Source of the DNA: Hydractinia symbiolongicarpus
Lineage: Eukaryota; Cnidaria; Hydrozoa; Anthoathecata; Hydractiniidae
Assembly: GCF_029227915.1 (NCBI RefSeq)
Contig: NC_079880.1
Coordinates: 22,134,501 to 22,198,500, forward strand
DNA: 64,000 nt
Direction of reading: 5' to 3'
A program made the translations under genes and the position numbers. Every line of letters starts with the position of its first letter. Positions within the stretch are counted from its first letter, which is position 1. A model generated the notes under the pieces. That model did no database searches, had not been told where the DNA came from, and saw only the letters and a list, made by a program, of their open reading frames with translations. This document shows positions 1 to 11,137 of this stretch, piece by piece.

Positions 1-319
1 TAAAACTACTTTATTTTCAACAAAATTTGGCACAGCAAACAAATAAAGTATGCTGAACATGATGGTCAGATCAAAATTTTGATTTTTTGTCAACTAAATG
101 CCGTTTAAGACCATAAACGTTTCAATCGCAAGACTTTCAACCATGAATGACAGACTGTATTTTTGTTAGCAATTCCTTTTAAAATGTGAGTTTATTATGA
201 CACGTTTCGTTTTGTTTGCGTTTGTTGTAAGACATAATGTCACTTGTGTGCTTTATCTTCAGAGCTGCATTCACCAAACCTCTTCGAATGTTTGGCACGA
301 TAACACAAAGAATTAGCAG

Positions 320-760
320 GTTGTCATCAAATATTTTGGTAGCGAGCGGAAATTCTTAGAGCCCCCAGGGCTTCTTGTTATAGAAGTTTCAATTGATAAA
401 CTCTTGATGCATTTGCAAACCAACTGGCCAAAAGTTAATATTTCACCAAAACTGCATATGCTCGAAGATCATGTCACTGAGTTCATAGCAAAATGGAAAG
501 TTGGATTTGAGTTTTTTGGCAAACAAGGTAAACAGCCACTTAAATTTAAAACCTGGTAACACCAAAATTTGTGTTTTACAAAAATGTGTTATTTTTCAGA
601 AAATGTTTAGCTAGCTTAAATGTCATATTTTACCATTTTTAAGGTGGAGAAAGCTTGCATTATGAAATCAACAGAATGTCGAGCAGGTACAGCTGCATCA
701 AAAACCCAGTCTAGCGGTTACAAAATACATTAAATCAACATTTTGGTAATGTAAATCTTG
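320..760 (+). pseudogene. Fragment of a transposon-type protein (HMLEDHV motif)
   Basis: Two coding blocks can be joined over a GT-AG intron at 528-643 with matching phase 1. The first (320-527) follows a CAG acceptor and reads FLEPPGLLVIEVSIDKLL, then a block containing HMLEDHVTEFIAKWKVGFEFFG. The second (from 644) reads GGESLHYEINRMSSRY and meets an in-frame TAG near 712. I recall the pattern of a histidine-leucine-glutamate-aspartate-histidine block, a tryptophan, a GFG-like turn, a G-E-S-[IL]-H block and E-[IF]-N from repeated uncharacterised transposon proteins in cnidarian genomes. That match is from memory and was not searched. Large parts are missing, so this is a relic rather than a working gene. 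Confidence 0.45.
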
Positions 761-844
761 AATCAAGCCAATTAAAACCAAAAATTAAAAAAAGAAAAAT
801 GGCACGCGAAAATCATCTTTAGTATTGGCATCAAGACATCAACC

Positions 845-1332
845 ACTTGCAATTCATGTCATATTACCAGCTCCTCAGAAGTTATAGCACCATGCATCCA
901 AATTTCTCTGCACCCTACGTTACAATCTTCCTTAGATAATTTCTTCGAAAGCGAGGAGTTGTCAGACACCAATGCCTACTTCTGCCATGTTTGCAACGCT
1001 CATCAAACTGCTCCAGTTGAAAAGAGGTAGTGTCGTGCGGTTCCCGTCTCATTTTACAGCTAAAACATTTTGCCAGTGCCAACGGCCTTGTGTCAAAAAT
1101 TGCCTCTCGTATTACTGCTTACCTTGGTACCCTTTCCATACCTTTAACCGTAGATGGAGAAGTGAAATTTCGTAAATATTTTCAATTAAGGGCTATTATC
1201 AACCATTGCGGCAACTTAAATAATGGTCACTACACAACCATAGCCTTCGACCAAATGGTACACAGGTGGATACATTGCAGCGATAGAGCAGTAATTTTCT
1301 GTGATGATTTCTTTTTAGAAGAGCTGAGATAA
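845..1332 (+). pseudogene. Ubiquitin-specific protease (USP/UCH) C-terminal fragment, frameshifted
   Basis: The first part (845-1030) shows a USP zinc ribbon: TCNSCHITSSSEV, an aspartate/glutamate-rich stretch, then YFCHVCNAHQTAPVEK. The frame then hits a stop at 1028-1030. The next frame continues the same fold: KEVVSCGSRLILQLKHF, then VKFRKYFQLRAIINHCGNLN, NGHYTTIAF and WIHCSDRAV, ending at 1332. The GHY block holds the USP catalytic histidine and the SD of CSDRAV fits the Asp/Asn box. One missing A in the A-run at 1020-1023 would join the frames. The cysteine-box half is not seen. It could be a decayed gene end or a captured domain next to the transposon fragment upstream. Family assignment is firm; gene status is broken or badly sequenced. 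Confidence 0.72.
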
Positions 1333-1352
1333 GAATACTTTAACCGGAATGA

Positions 1353-1632
1353 GTCAGCAAGGGGGCTTGACTACACTCAGTCTTGTCTTTGGAGAGTGAC
1401 GACTCCACTTATTACACCAGTCAAAAATAAAACAAAATCAAATAAAAATTAAGTTAGCAAGGGGGTTTGATCATACTAGGTCTTGTCTTCGGAGAGTGAC
1501 AACTCCACTTATTACCCCAGATAAAAAAAATAAATAAATAAAAAATAAAAAAAATATTAGCAGGGGGGTTTGATCACACATGATCTTGTCTTTGGAGAGT
1601 AACGACTCCACTTATTACCTGAGTTAAAAACA
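1353..1632 (+). repeat. Three-copy tandem repeat, unit about 100 bp
   Basis: Three imperfect copies begin near 1353, 1454 and 1555. Each carries a core of the form AGCAAGGGGG(T/C)TTGA, then CTTGTCTT-GGAGAGTGACGACTCCACTTATTAC spread over about 75 bases, followed by an A/T-rich linker. The linker lengths differ, so the period is not exact. It lies between the USP fragment and the Tigger relic; no coding role is seen. Confidence 0.75.
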
Positions 1633-1899
1633 AAGAATAGCACAGTTGAACAGAAAGTGGTCAAAGTTAATTTTAGGAAGATAGGGATGTCTAATTTCTG
1701 CTGATGACCGTCCGCGGACCTCTTCGAGGTGACCCAGCTAGACATCCAGGGTACTTAGGTTCAGAAATATGGGTCGAAACCTACCTGCCCTTGGGTAAAG
1801 TTCTGTTCATCTTTTCAAATGTGTTGTGTCCTTTTTATTTTATTTTTTTTATATTTTTTTTAATTCCTTGTAAAAAGGGAGAATTGTGCTTTTAGAGGC

Positions 1900-3372
1900 A
1901 TATTCTCTAGAGGAGTACAACCTCTAGCTTGTTTCCAAAGACCTAACAGGTTGAGTTCATCATTGCGGTGACTTGCCACCTCTTTATAAATTATTTTTTT
2001 TTAGACTTCCGGAAGCAGTTACCAACTGTCTTTGTTGTCACTGCATCCCAGGCTGTAACAAGCATTTGCATTCCTTGTAGCAAAGAAATTTTTGGAGGCA
2101 ATTTATTTCACTCGACACATCTGATAATGTTACAAACCACGTTCTTACGATAGATCGCTTTAAGAGAGCGAATTACACCCTGATCCATTGGTTGGGTCTG
2201 AAAAATGGTGTTTGGCGGAAAAAAAACAACTTGATTGCTTTCAGATTTTCAATATCCGAGTGGGCAGGGCAATTATCAATGAGTAATGCGATTTTTCTGC
2301 CTTTATAAGCAAATTTCCTATCCATCTTTCTAACCCACTCTTTAAAAAACACTATCCATCCAACTCTTACCCTGATTTCTTTAGCGGCATGGTAAAAATC
2401 TGATGATCTTGAAGCACCGTGGCTTTTTAGACTTGCCAATGACAAACATCGGTAGTTTTTCTCCAATAGCATTGGCTGCTGCCAAGCCAGTAATGCGTAT
2501 TTTACTTAACTACCCACCGGAGCATTTTTCAGATTTAAGTTGATACGTTTTATTTGGAAGGCATTGGTAAAAAAGTCCAAATTCATCAGCATTATAAATG
2601 TTTTGAAGCTCGTAGTTTGACAAAAGTGTGGGGAGAAAGGTTTCCCACCATCATTAACCATGTCTGGTGTAACTGATTTCGATTCTCCTGATATGGTCTT
2701 GAAAGATATGTGGTTTCTTTCCCTCCAACGTCGTAGCCAACCATCAGATGCCTGAAAATTTTCAACGTTTAATTCTTTAACGAATACAATTGGTTTCTCT
2801 TGAAGCATGGCTGCTGATATTGGGACATTTTGAAACCAATTTAAAACAGCCTTGTCTACTAATTCAAAGTCACCTGTTCTCAACTTTTGTCGATTTAAAT
2901 TGGTTCCTTTTTCTAGCGCATCCAAAAGTTTTTCTTTATTCTTGACCCATGTTGACAAAGTGTTTTTCATATTTCATGTTCATCATATTTTGATGCTACA
3001 TCTTTATTACTCATTCCTTTTTGCAAATCCTTTAAGGCCTGACATTTTTCACGCAAACTTTTGTGGTTGTATTTGCGTTTTCCAGCAATTAACATCTTTA
3101 AACGTGAATAGCAAACGAAAATACAAACAGCTGAATACAAAACATTTCATTTGATTCTTAAGTATTTTAAAAAAACGTTTTAAAAAACGTTCGGTTTTGG
3201 AAATCAAACACACACACACACACACACTGCGTACACGTACACGTATATTATCACTCTGCCATGGACTTTTCCAACTTTTTGATACACAAAAGTTCGAATT
3301 AACTAGCATAATGTAGCTTTGGGACTAAAAAAATTGTTTGAATTAGCGAAATGTTCGAATTATCAGGGTTGG
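1900..3372 (-). mobile_element. Decayed Tigger/pogo-type DNA transposon with broken transposase
   Basis: Read on the minus strand the parts occur in order. An N-terminal helix-turn-helix near 3110-2980 reads RKYNHKSLREKCQALKDL. After a one-base frame slip comes STWVKNKEKLLDALEKG. A CENP-B type DNA-binding part follows (SDGWLRRWRERNHISFKT, 2750-2680). The DDE core includes KIALLIDNCPAHS near 2300-2260. The C-terminal part near 2060-2000 has LLQGMQMLVTAWDAVTTKTV and NCFRKS. Several frameshifts break it. The right end (3353-3371) ends in a CAACCCTG-type terminus when read outward-in, as in Tigger elements. I could not find a matching left end, so the element is probably truncated there. Confidence 0.8.
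3207..3229. repeat. CA dinucleotide microsatellite
   Basis: A short perfect CA run of about eleven units sits inside the right end of the Tigger relic. Confidence 0.85.
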
Positions 3373-6300
3373 AATTAAGCAGCTCAAAATATAAGACTTT
3401 ATTAACTCAAGGGACTTGGCAATTTGTTCGAAACCCGCCATCGCCTCAACGTGGCCGTAATTATTTACACATGCGCAGTCTTAGTTTCCGCTCTGAAACA
3501 GCCGTGTACTATTCTCTTGGCTAGATTATAAGGAATGTTATCTTTAACATGCTTTGGGTGATCACTTTTATAGTTAAGATATTCTGGACTATTAGACGGT
3601 TTATAGTATATATCGGTTAGATTTCCTTATCTTTAGTAAGTATTACTTTTACGCCAAGGAAAATAATGATTTGATTTTTATCTTCTAATTTGCTTGACTC
3701 AATTGTAAATTTGATGTTTAAGCGCATATTAGAACATTTAAAAATATTTGAATATCTTGTATATAGAAATTAAAACACGAAGTTTGCAGTTACTCTGAGT
3801 TTAATGTTCCACTACAATTTGTAAACTGCTAATACATTGTTTGTACATTATACAAGATATAAGTATATTAAAGATATTCTCTAGAGCATTAGAGTATGGA
3901 ATACACAAAACGTTACTTTACACTTTCAATAAGGAATTTATTCCTGTGGCGGCATTTAGAAATAAGTTCCGTGCGTTTATTCAAAAGCCCATTAGTACAA
4001 ACAAATAACGAATTTTAGGTATATACGGAACATAAGTACTACGATGTTTCCTGATTTTGAGGATATCGGGAAACAAAATTTCTTTTCGGATTCTGCACTG
4101 CAATAAGTGCGTAAATTACGCGCATGCGCTGTTTAGAGCGCGTTTAATATATATTAAACAGTTAAATACTGTTCTTTCTCTCGCGCAACAAGTTGTTAAC
4201 TTTAGTACTTAACAATTGTTTTCTTCCTTTTATATGTCGAACTCGACGAAACAAGACACTATCTAATCAATTTAAAAGCAAAAGACATCTTCCAAAACAA
4301 GAATGACGCAACAAACAACAATAGTTTAATATTTAATATTCCGTCTAAACATTGTTAAATAGAAAATTATGTTAGTAATTGCTTACGTCGTCATTGAGTA
4401 GCAATCTGAAAGGTTTTCCCAACCGAAAAAAGCATAAGAAAGTTCGGCTATTACAGAGCACGGTGTTATTTATCCTGGAGTAGGAGGCGATTACAATAAA
4501 AGTAATCGTCTTCGTGCAATGATCTCACATCGACGTTCTCCTTGTGTTTGTTAGGGAGATGTGAAAAGAACTACCAAATAAATAGTTTACATAATCAAAC
4601 TGGAAAATGCTCTCAGTATAATTAACATAAAAGTGGGTTCTCCTACAATATGTCCAAAGCATTTAAGCTTGGTATATACTACATAAAATTAGGGATTCAA
4701 CACTGAGGTGGAGACCTAAGTATAAATATCCGAAACATGAGAGAATGTGTTTCTTAATTATTACTTTGTTAGAAATTCACAGCGCTAGATTCAAAATCAC
4801 AAGCTGAATAAAGCACCTGCTTTAGCACCGCGCTCAATGCATAGAATATTTTCAGTTTCATCTTTTCTCTCTTTCTATCTTCTTAGCTTCTAAGAATAAA
4901 ACCCGCATTACTTCTGTTGCATCAAGGTTCAAATGTTTCTTTATGATTTCTACAGTTAAGTATACGATAAATATCGTTTCTAGTCGTTTGCATGACCTAC
5001 TTTCCCTGCGTGATAATTTCGTAAATAATGAAGGCAGGAAACGATTTTTTTTTCCTTGGATCGCGGGGCACTACGCAAAACATAAAATTGTACGGGCGGA
5101 CAAACGTTAATAAACAGGACGGAAACCGACGAGAGCATTACACTCCTCTGTAAAGAGACAGGTGTAAAATGAATTCTTCTGCTCCGCATGAATCAAGGCT
5201 GTTCAGCGGAGAGTGTGGTTAATATAACGTTGTTTTAATCATCTGAAACCTTTGTTTATATCCACTCACTTAGCAACCAATAACACAGTGTCTGTAATAT
5301 AACAAGAATCAAGTTTCATGAACATCTGCAAAAGCCGTTGCATGTTATTTCATTTAGAATTTTCGATTTGTAACGAAGACATCTAATACTGTTACGCAAA
5401 AAGTCACCTCACATCACAAAAAATCAACTCAAAGAATATAAATGCAATTGAGAAATAACGGCTGTAATTAGTTATTATTAAACTGGGTCAAAAGAGTTTT
5501 TTTGAAAATTCAGTAAACAAATGTTGTAGCGGTTTAGATTGGACGCTATAAACCGGTAAGACAATCTCAAAAAGAAGGTAAGATTGTTTTATTTATATGC
5601 ATGTTATGGGGATTGTATTAAATTCGAGAATTATGCATAATAAGATTATCCTGAACCCTAATCCTCATACCTAACACCTGAAGAATATGCATAATTTCCA
5701 ACTGATCATACTTGCTGTAACAGGTCTAGTTTAACGTCTAGTATTTATAAACCATCAAATTTACTAATACACAGAAATGTCTGTCTTTGATTTCCGAGTA
5801 AGTAAGGTTATCAGCTTAAAAATAAAAATATTCCCTCGTTTGTGTTTGATATTTTATGGTTTCCTATTTTCTGTGATCATAAGAAAACGCTACTCAAAAT
5901 CTTTTTTTTTTCCCTAAAACAATATCTCTTTTCACTCATTATTACTTATGTATCAGTTGTGTCTTATTACGTGATAATAAATCTTAAAAATATTATTTTA
6001 TTAATTTTGCTACTATTTTTTTGTTTTGTTTTATAAAGGCAAGCTCAATGAGAAGACCATCGGACCTTTTACGTTTTATTATTTTTTTCAGATTATTCTA
6101 GTTAAATGAAAAAAATAATTTCGACCACTTTTTAAATTGCTTTTTCTTTTTGTTTCGTTTCGTTGTAGCTTTTTGTGTGTGTGTGTTTGTTTGTGGTTCG
6201 TTCGTTCGCTTTTTTGTCCAATTTTGTTCCCTAATCCTTTTCTTTTACTATGTAAAATATTTTTTGTTTCAAGTATTCAATACAAGAAAGCTTGTTATTT

Positions 6301-6718
6301 GGAGAAAGATAGGACGAACCGTTGCAATTTATCAACACATATCATTTTTCTAACATTATATTTGAACTCGCATTTTTAACAAATATTTACATTGTATAGG
6401 AAAACAATGCTCTCAGCCATCGTAAGTTAAACAAATTTTATGGACGTCAATAACCTTCTCTGCGGTTTGTGTTGCCATCAGTAATAATCACATTAGTGTA
6501 TTTATAAATTACACTTTGTAGCTTTGGATTGTCTCCTTCGTAGAGGTTTTGTACCGTAAAGGCTGTTACGAAATATATAAAGCCTTGCAAAATCCATCAC
6601 CATTCGAAACATACTTCAGTTTACCAAACACTTTGTATTTTTTGTCTAAATGGTTATCCGTTTTATGATATTCATGTTATAAATAAGGTATAGTTACCTA
6701 TTCTGTATGTTGATTTAA
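3373..6718. other. AT-rich stretch without a recognised gene
   Basis: Only short open frames without family resemblance occur here. T-rich runs near 5900-6030 and 6130-6260 produce the longest of them and look like low-complexity artefacts. I see no RNA gene and no clear element ends. Confidence 0.6.
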
Positions 6719-6876
6719 TTAAAGGCGCGTAATCACCCTGTAGGCAACTGTTTTTGAGGCACCTATTTTATTGTAAAAATTGAAAGATATATATGAGAAA
6801 ACATTATCCTGAAAATTTTATTGAAAACTGACAACCAGAATATGTTCAAATGTTTCATAGAAATGGCAATACTCAC

Positions 6877-7701
6877 CCCAATTTCTCTTCGCCTACAGAA
6901 CCGCCATTACATTTCGTTGCACGAATCATGCGATAATAAACGCACGGCAAAATCGACCACATGGCTGCTGGATTCATGCCATTACAGAAAAAATAATGAA
7001 TGAGGGAGTTTCCATCGTAATGCTTTTAAAAATGTATCAACAAAGTTCCGAACATGATAAATCAGATAAATCAATCCAAGTTTCTGTGTTATTCTTTATT
7101 ATTTAAACGTTTTAACTTACTGAAATCAGACTTCTCTTCAACACCGACCTCTTCTTGTTGTTTCTGAAGACAGCTTCGCCTCGCTAGCTGTCTTACTTTT
7201 TGATTATTTTCCTTTGTTCAAACAGTTAGTCGTTTCCTTATGGAGACATTGTCAGATCTAGAAAATTAGAATACCTAAATTTTAAGAATTTTCCCTTCCA
7301 TGCTCTAAATTTAATTATCTCCATAGTGCTTCAACTATCTTTAGCTATCACAATGTGCCTTCTCCCCCGTTGGGTGTTTTTGCTCATAATTGCAATAATC
7401 TCGGTCATGCTAATAAAAAAAGACGAAGGGTGATAAACATTAATTATCATAATTAATAACCACGAGACAATGATGTGATTTCTTCTTACTTTTCGTTTTG
7501 TCTCTGGTCTCCAAAAGCAATGGCAAATAGAATAAAGAGAAAATTATTTTTTTCTTCTGTGTCTTTCCAATAGAAACTCCTGGGATAAAATTTCTTTCCA
7601 TTTTTTATGCCATGTTTTACAAAGAAAAAGCAAGCCAAAAATACGGCGTGAACGGAGCCTGCCGTAATAGCGATATTATCAAACTCCATCTCAGTGCTCA
7701 T
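6877..7701 (-). CDS. Possible small membrane protein gene or captured gene fragment (3 exons)
   Basis: Three minus-strand segments join in frame. Segment A is 7701-7490: ATG, then MSTEMEFDNIAITAGSVHAV, a hydrophobic stretch FLACFFF, and a second one NNFLFILFAIAF, ending at a GTAAGA donor in phase 2. Segment B is 7191-7121: QLARRSCLQKQQEEVGVEEK, donor GTAAGT, phase 1. Segment C is 6967-6877: MWSILPCVYYRMIRATK, donor GTGAGT. The phases fit at both joins, but the acceptor of B has a poor pyrimidine tract. I do not recognise the protein. The 3' end is not found before the element boundary at 6723, so the copy may be truncated. It lies wholly inside the TTAA-bounded element. Confidence 0.35.
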
Positions 7702-7795
7702 TTAAAGTTAAGTTCGTTTGTTTACCTACAGTTTCACACAAACATTTTGCAACGGCCCGCTTATTAGACGGGCATAAGAGAACAACAAGATCGTT

Positions 7796-7807
7796 AAATA
7801 TGGCGGC
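7796..7807 (-). promoter_or_regulatory. YY1-like motif upstream of the 7701 start
   Basis: On the minus strand this reads GCCGCCATATTT, close to the YY1 consensus GCCGCCATNTT that often sits near transcription starts of animal genes. It lies about 95 bp upstream of the ATG at 7701, in the orientation expected for a promoter-proximal site. Confidence 0.35.
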
Positions 7808-7976
7808 TAGAAAAAAACAACAATAAATTTAAGATATTAAACTACCATTATTTCCATTTCAAGTAAGTTTTATAACCTCAAATTTTCAGGAAAGGCATAA
7901 CTCCGTCTGAACTTTGAAATGAATAAATAAAATGTATATGTTATTTTTTTTAAAAAGGGTGATTACGCGCCTTTAA

Positions 7977-9104
7977 GCTTAATTGTCTATTATTGTTTGC
8001 AGTCTTTTTACTGTTAATTTTGTAACTTCCAAACAACATAAACAGCACATGAACGTTAGTGTATAACTTTGTTATTAAGTAAACACTTGCTTGATTTATT
8101 AGAAATTGAGCTACGTATTGGTCAAAAGCTGTTTCAATTGAATCCCTTCAGCTCCCTTTCCGAGTTGCCTTTATGCCATTATATTTGATACGATATTAAC
8201 TTTTTAAATCGCTTTTAATGTCATTAGAAAACACGTATTGTCCTGGCTATACAGAGCCTGTTTGTTTACTTACTTTATTTTATAAGGTAAAATTAATTTA
8301 AGAAAAATTTCTACGTTTTTTGTAAAAAAAATCTTTCCACTGAAATAATTCATTACAAGCAGCATGCCTGATCCTTCTGTTATTTACTCAAATAAGAACC
8401 TTTTTTACGTAAGAACCTAACAGTCAGAACTATATTACCGTTTTATTGATGGCATCATCGCGAAAAGATGCGATGACCAACCATACAGCCTATCAAAAAA
8501 AATATTGAGCTCACTATTAAGATTCACGCAACAAAGTTTCTCAGCATCAGCATTTAACACTTAAACATAAAAAAGTTAATAACACCTGTTAGAAGACTAA
8601 CAAGGTCCCAAGATACTTTTTTAAAGTTACAATACCCTTACTGTGCAAAAACTATAATGCTAACTAAAAAAATTCGTTACAAAATTCTATAAATATTTTA
8701 AAATCTAGTAAAATTGGTTTGTCAGAAGCAGATGGTTCGTTCAAAGAATGTGTATCACACAAGCAATTGGAGTGGCTTGTGTATGATGGTCCATGGCTGC
8801 CATGCAAAAAAATAAACAAAGCAAAGTATTTTAATTTTAATTTTAAATTAAAATTGAAATCAAACTTTGATAAACTTACTTCGTTTAAATTCAATTTAAA
8901 AGTAAAAGTTACATTTATTTAAATTGATTTTGATTTCAACATTGGCCCGTCGCTGCCATACCAGTATAAATTAAAAGTGTTTTCGGTGCATGTTATATTT
9001 GATTAATAAAGATGGCGGCTTCTTCTGGGTAGGAAAATTATATAAATCCTAAAAACATTGAAAAAACTTGTTACACAAATTTACATCGACATGATATATT
9101 GAAC
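7977..9104. other. Noncoding stretch with AT-rich low-complexity segment
   Basis: No family-like coding sequence is seen. A segment at about 8825-8935 is made of TTTAATTTTAA-like runs in both orientations, and a related run lies at 9590-9650. They may be arms of a small decayed element. A second YY1-like motif (AAAGATGGCGGC) occurs at 9008-9019. Confidence 0.45.
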
Positions 9105-9400
9105 TACATGCGGAGGAACTTCGGTCATTTTAATTGAAGCATAAGAGCAATTGATAGAAGATTACGCCACTGCATCATATACTATTTGGATACAACGGTC
9201 TCTGCTTAAAGTGTGCTAGAAGTTCTCAAACATGAGTTGGAAGGGTCTGGAGAACTTCGAGGATATCGAGCTATGCAACAAAAAGTTCGAAGAACCATCT
9301 CTTGGATCTAGTAAGAGCACAGGCGGCTGACCTACGATCTTTCACCAGTGGACCAGATCGTAAAGAGAAAAGAAGAAGGGTAACTATATTGCAAAAGACA
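9105..9400 (+). pseudogene. Relic of an integrase-core (rve) transposon protein
   Basis: One frame from 9105 reads YMRRNFGHFN, stop, SIRAIDRRLRHCIIYYLD, then after another stop VLEVLKHELEGSGELRGYRA and MQQKVRRTISW. The order RRNFGHF, TIDRRLRHF, a helix ending ELxGxGxLxGYRxMxxKVR is the N-terminal part of an integrase-core protein family widespread in cnidarians and other animals. This is family knowledge from memory. At least three stops and no DDE core remain, so it is a dead fragment. Downstream KEKRRRVTI near 9360-9385 could be the start of the missing core in another frame. Confidence 0.6.
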
Positions 9401-10323
9401 AAAAAACAGACCAGAATTGATTGGGAAATGGTATTTGAGCATGTAAAGCAAACATCATCCCTGCATATATTTGCATCGCCAAGGGAACAGAAACTGGCGT
9501 TATCACCACAATGCAATAATATCTGGAAATAAATTGTGAGTACCTTGACGATCCCTTTGAACCAGTGTGTTATGGACCATCAACTTCAAATCAAAATTCA
9601 TTTTGACTATCATTTGACTTTGAATTGAGTTTCAATATAAAATTAAAGTAATGACGAAAACGAGATGGCATCCATTGGCCACCATACGTGTCCATTTTAT
9701 AAGGCTTTTTATTTATTATAATTGTGTATAAAGAAGAAAAGTACATAGACTTCCTTTGTCAATCACCTTAGAGCACCTGAAATAACACTTCTAGCAAACT
9801 CCTTTTAGAGAAGTTTTTTTAGATCTATTTTTTCGAACTGCCAAAGGGGTTTACCCTTGTCTGTATCAGTTAAAGCAGGGCTGGAACTTCCTTTTGGTTA
9901 ATCCATAGTAGCAATGGTTGTGAAGACAGAACTTTAAGCCAAAGAAACACTGGCATACAGCTCGTTGCCAACTTTACTTTACTTTACCTATTATTTGATT
10001 CGGTTTCAATTGCTTATTTGTTTTGTTTTTGATCTATGTGTTGTTTGTCATTATTTTGTACAATTTCTTGTATTTAAGTACTGCGGATACCTGTTATTGT
10101 ATGATCTTTTATCTTACTTTTACGTTAGTTTTAATTTTTATTGTATAACTTGCTAATTCTTCAACAAGAAGAATATTTTGTAATAGTGCAACCTTTTTTT
10201 AGCCATAACCATCAATCTTCTTTGCAAGAAAATAATCAATCAAAAGAGAATATGATGCATTAACATGTACAACAAATATATCAATATTGTTAAAAATTTA
10301 GATATAGATTTTACCTTTTAGAT
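9401..10323. other. Noncoding stretch upstream of the NLR gene
   Basis: AT-rich sequence without a recognised gene. It must contain the 5' UTR and promoter of the HEPN-NACHT gene if the first coding exon is at 10324, but no TATA box or other site is convincing. Confidence 0.4.
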
Positions 10324-11137
10324 ATGACTTTGCAAAAATTCATTTATTCGTGTGAATTATGGCTTAGATTAGCCATGTTTATACTGGGACCACTTAGAGA
10401 CGCACTGTTGAATGTACTTCACAACAATGGAGTACCTAACCAACCGAAAGATTTGTACAACTTTTTAAATTCAAAAAAATCTCTATTGGCACGGTTAAAG
10501 GGCAAAGGAGTAATCACACAACCGCAATGGAGACTACTATTTCCAGGTGGTAAAAATGAAACAGACTCTAATCTCTTTGACATAACACTGATTATGCTCC
10601 TTATTGAAGCATTGACATCTATCAAGCCAAATGACGGGGATTGGCGAAACAATAATCAACCGGTCATGGACATATCTGTGGGAGCATTTTGCATTCGTGC
10701 AAAAAGTTTACGTAACTACCTTAATCACTTTCCTAATATTGCAGACCTAAAGAATCCAGATTTTTCGACTAAATGGAGTGAGCTTCTCATTGTAATTAAT
10801 GGACTTAAATACAACACTCCGTTTAACGTCAATGATTTAAAAACAGTGAGTTTGGATCTTCAAAATAACTTATTGCTTCGCGCACTTGTTTTAAGCAACC
10901 AAGTGAAGCTGAACCACCATGATGCAGAAATAGATCAATTAAGAAATAAAAACATGTCATATCAAAATCAGACTAATTTAAACGTAACCAATTTAGAAGA
11001 AAAGTTAGAACGCATGCGATGTAAAATATGGAGTAATTCCTTTGAGAATAAAAATTTTCGAGAAGATATTGAGCAGACACATATAAGTATATTACAAATG
11101 CAAGATGATATTTCTTATTTAAAAGATTATGTAAAAG
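10324..11137 (+). CDS. NLR exon 1: DZIP3-type HEPN domain and coiled coil
   Basis: Residues 1-271. Residues about 35-140 match the DZIP3-like HEPN domain: LYNFLNSKKSLLARLKGKGV, ITQPQWRLLFP, then FDITLIMLLIEAL, and the RN(Y)xxxH element. The HEPN nuclease signature R-x4-H is visible as R130-NYLN-H135. In DZIP3-like HEPN domains this motif is often kept. In other HEPN families it marks ribonuclease activity; whether this one cuts RNA is inference. Residues about 195-271 are a charged heptad-rich coiled coil (NLEEKLERMRCKIW, ISILQMQDDISYLKDY). The exon ends at AAAAG|GTATGA in phase 1. Confidence 0.82.

Larger units (their letters stand above)
6719..7976. mobile_element. TTAA-flanked element with 17-bp perfect terminal inverted repeats
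   Basis: The left end is TTAA (6719-6722) then AGGCGCGTAATCACCCT (6723-6739). The right end is the exact reverse complement (7956-7972) followed by TTAA (7973-7976). TTAA target duplication is the signature of piggyBac-type insertion, although the terminal bases differ from the classical piggyBac CCC start. The body is 1,250 bp and encodes no transposase I recognise, so it would be non-autonomous. It encloses three minus-strand coding segments and a YY1-like motif, listed separately. Confidence 0.75.

Noticed and set aside
1340-1660. Tandem copies considered as transposon terminal repeats of the Tigger element
   Set aside because: They lack the CAACCCTG-type end and are direct, not inverted.
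5842-6353. Hydrophobic short open frames
   Set aside because: They come from T-rich low-complexity DNA and would encode phenylalanine/leucine runs only.
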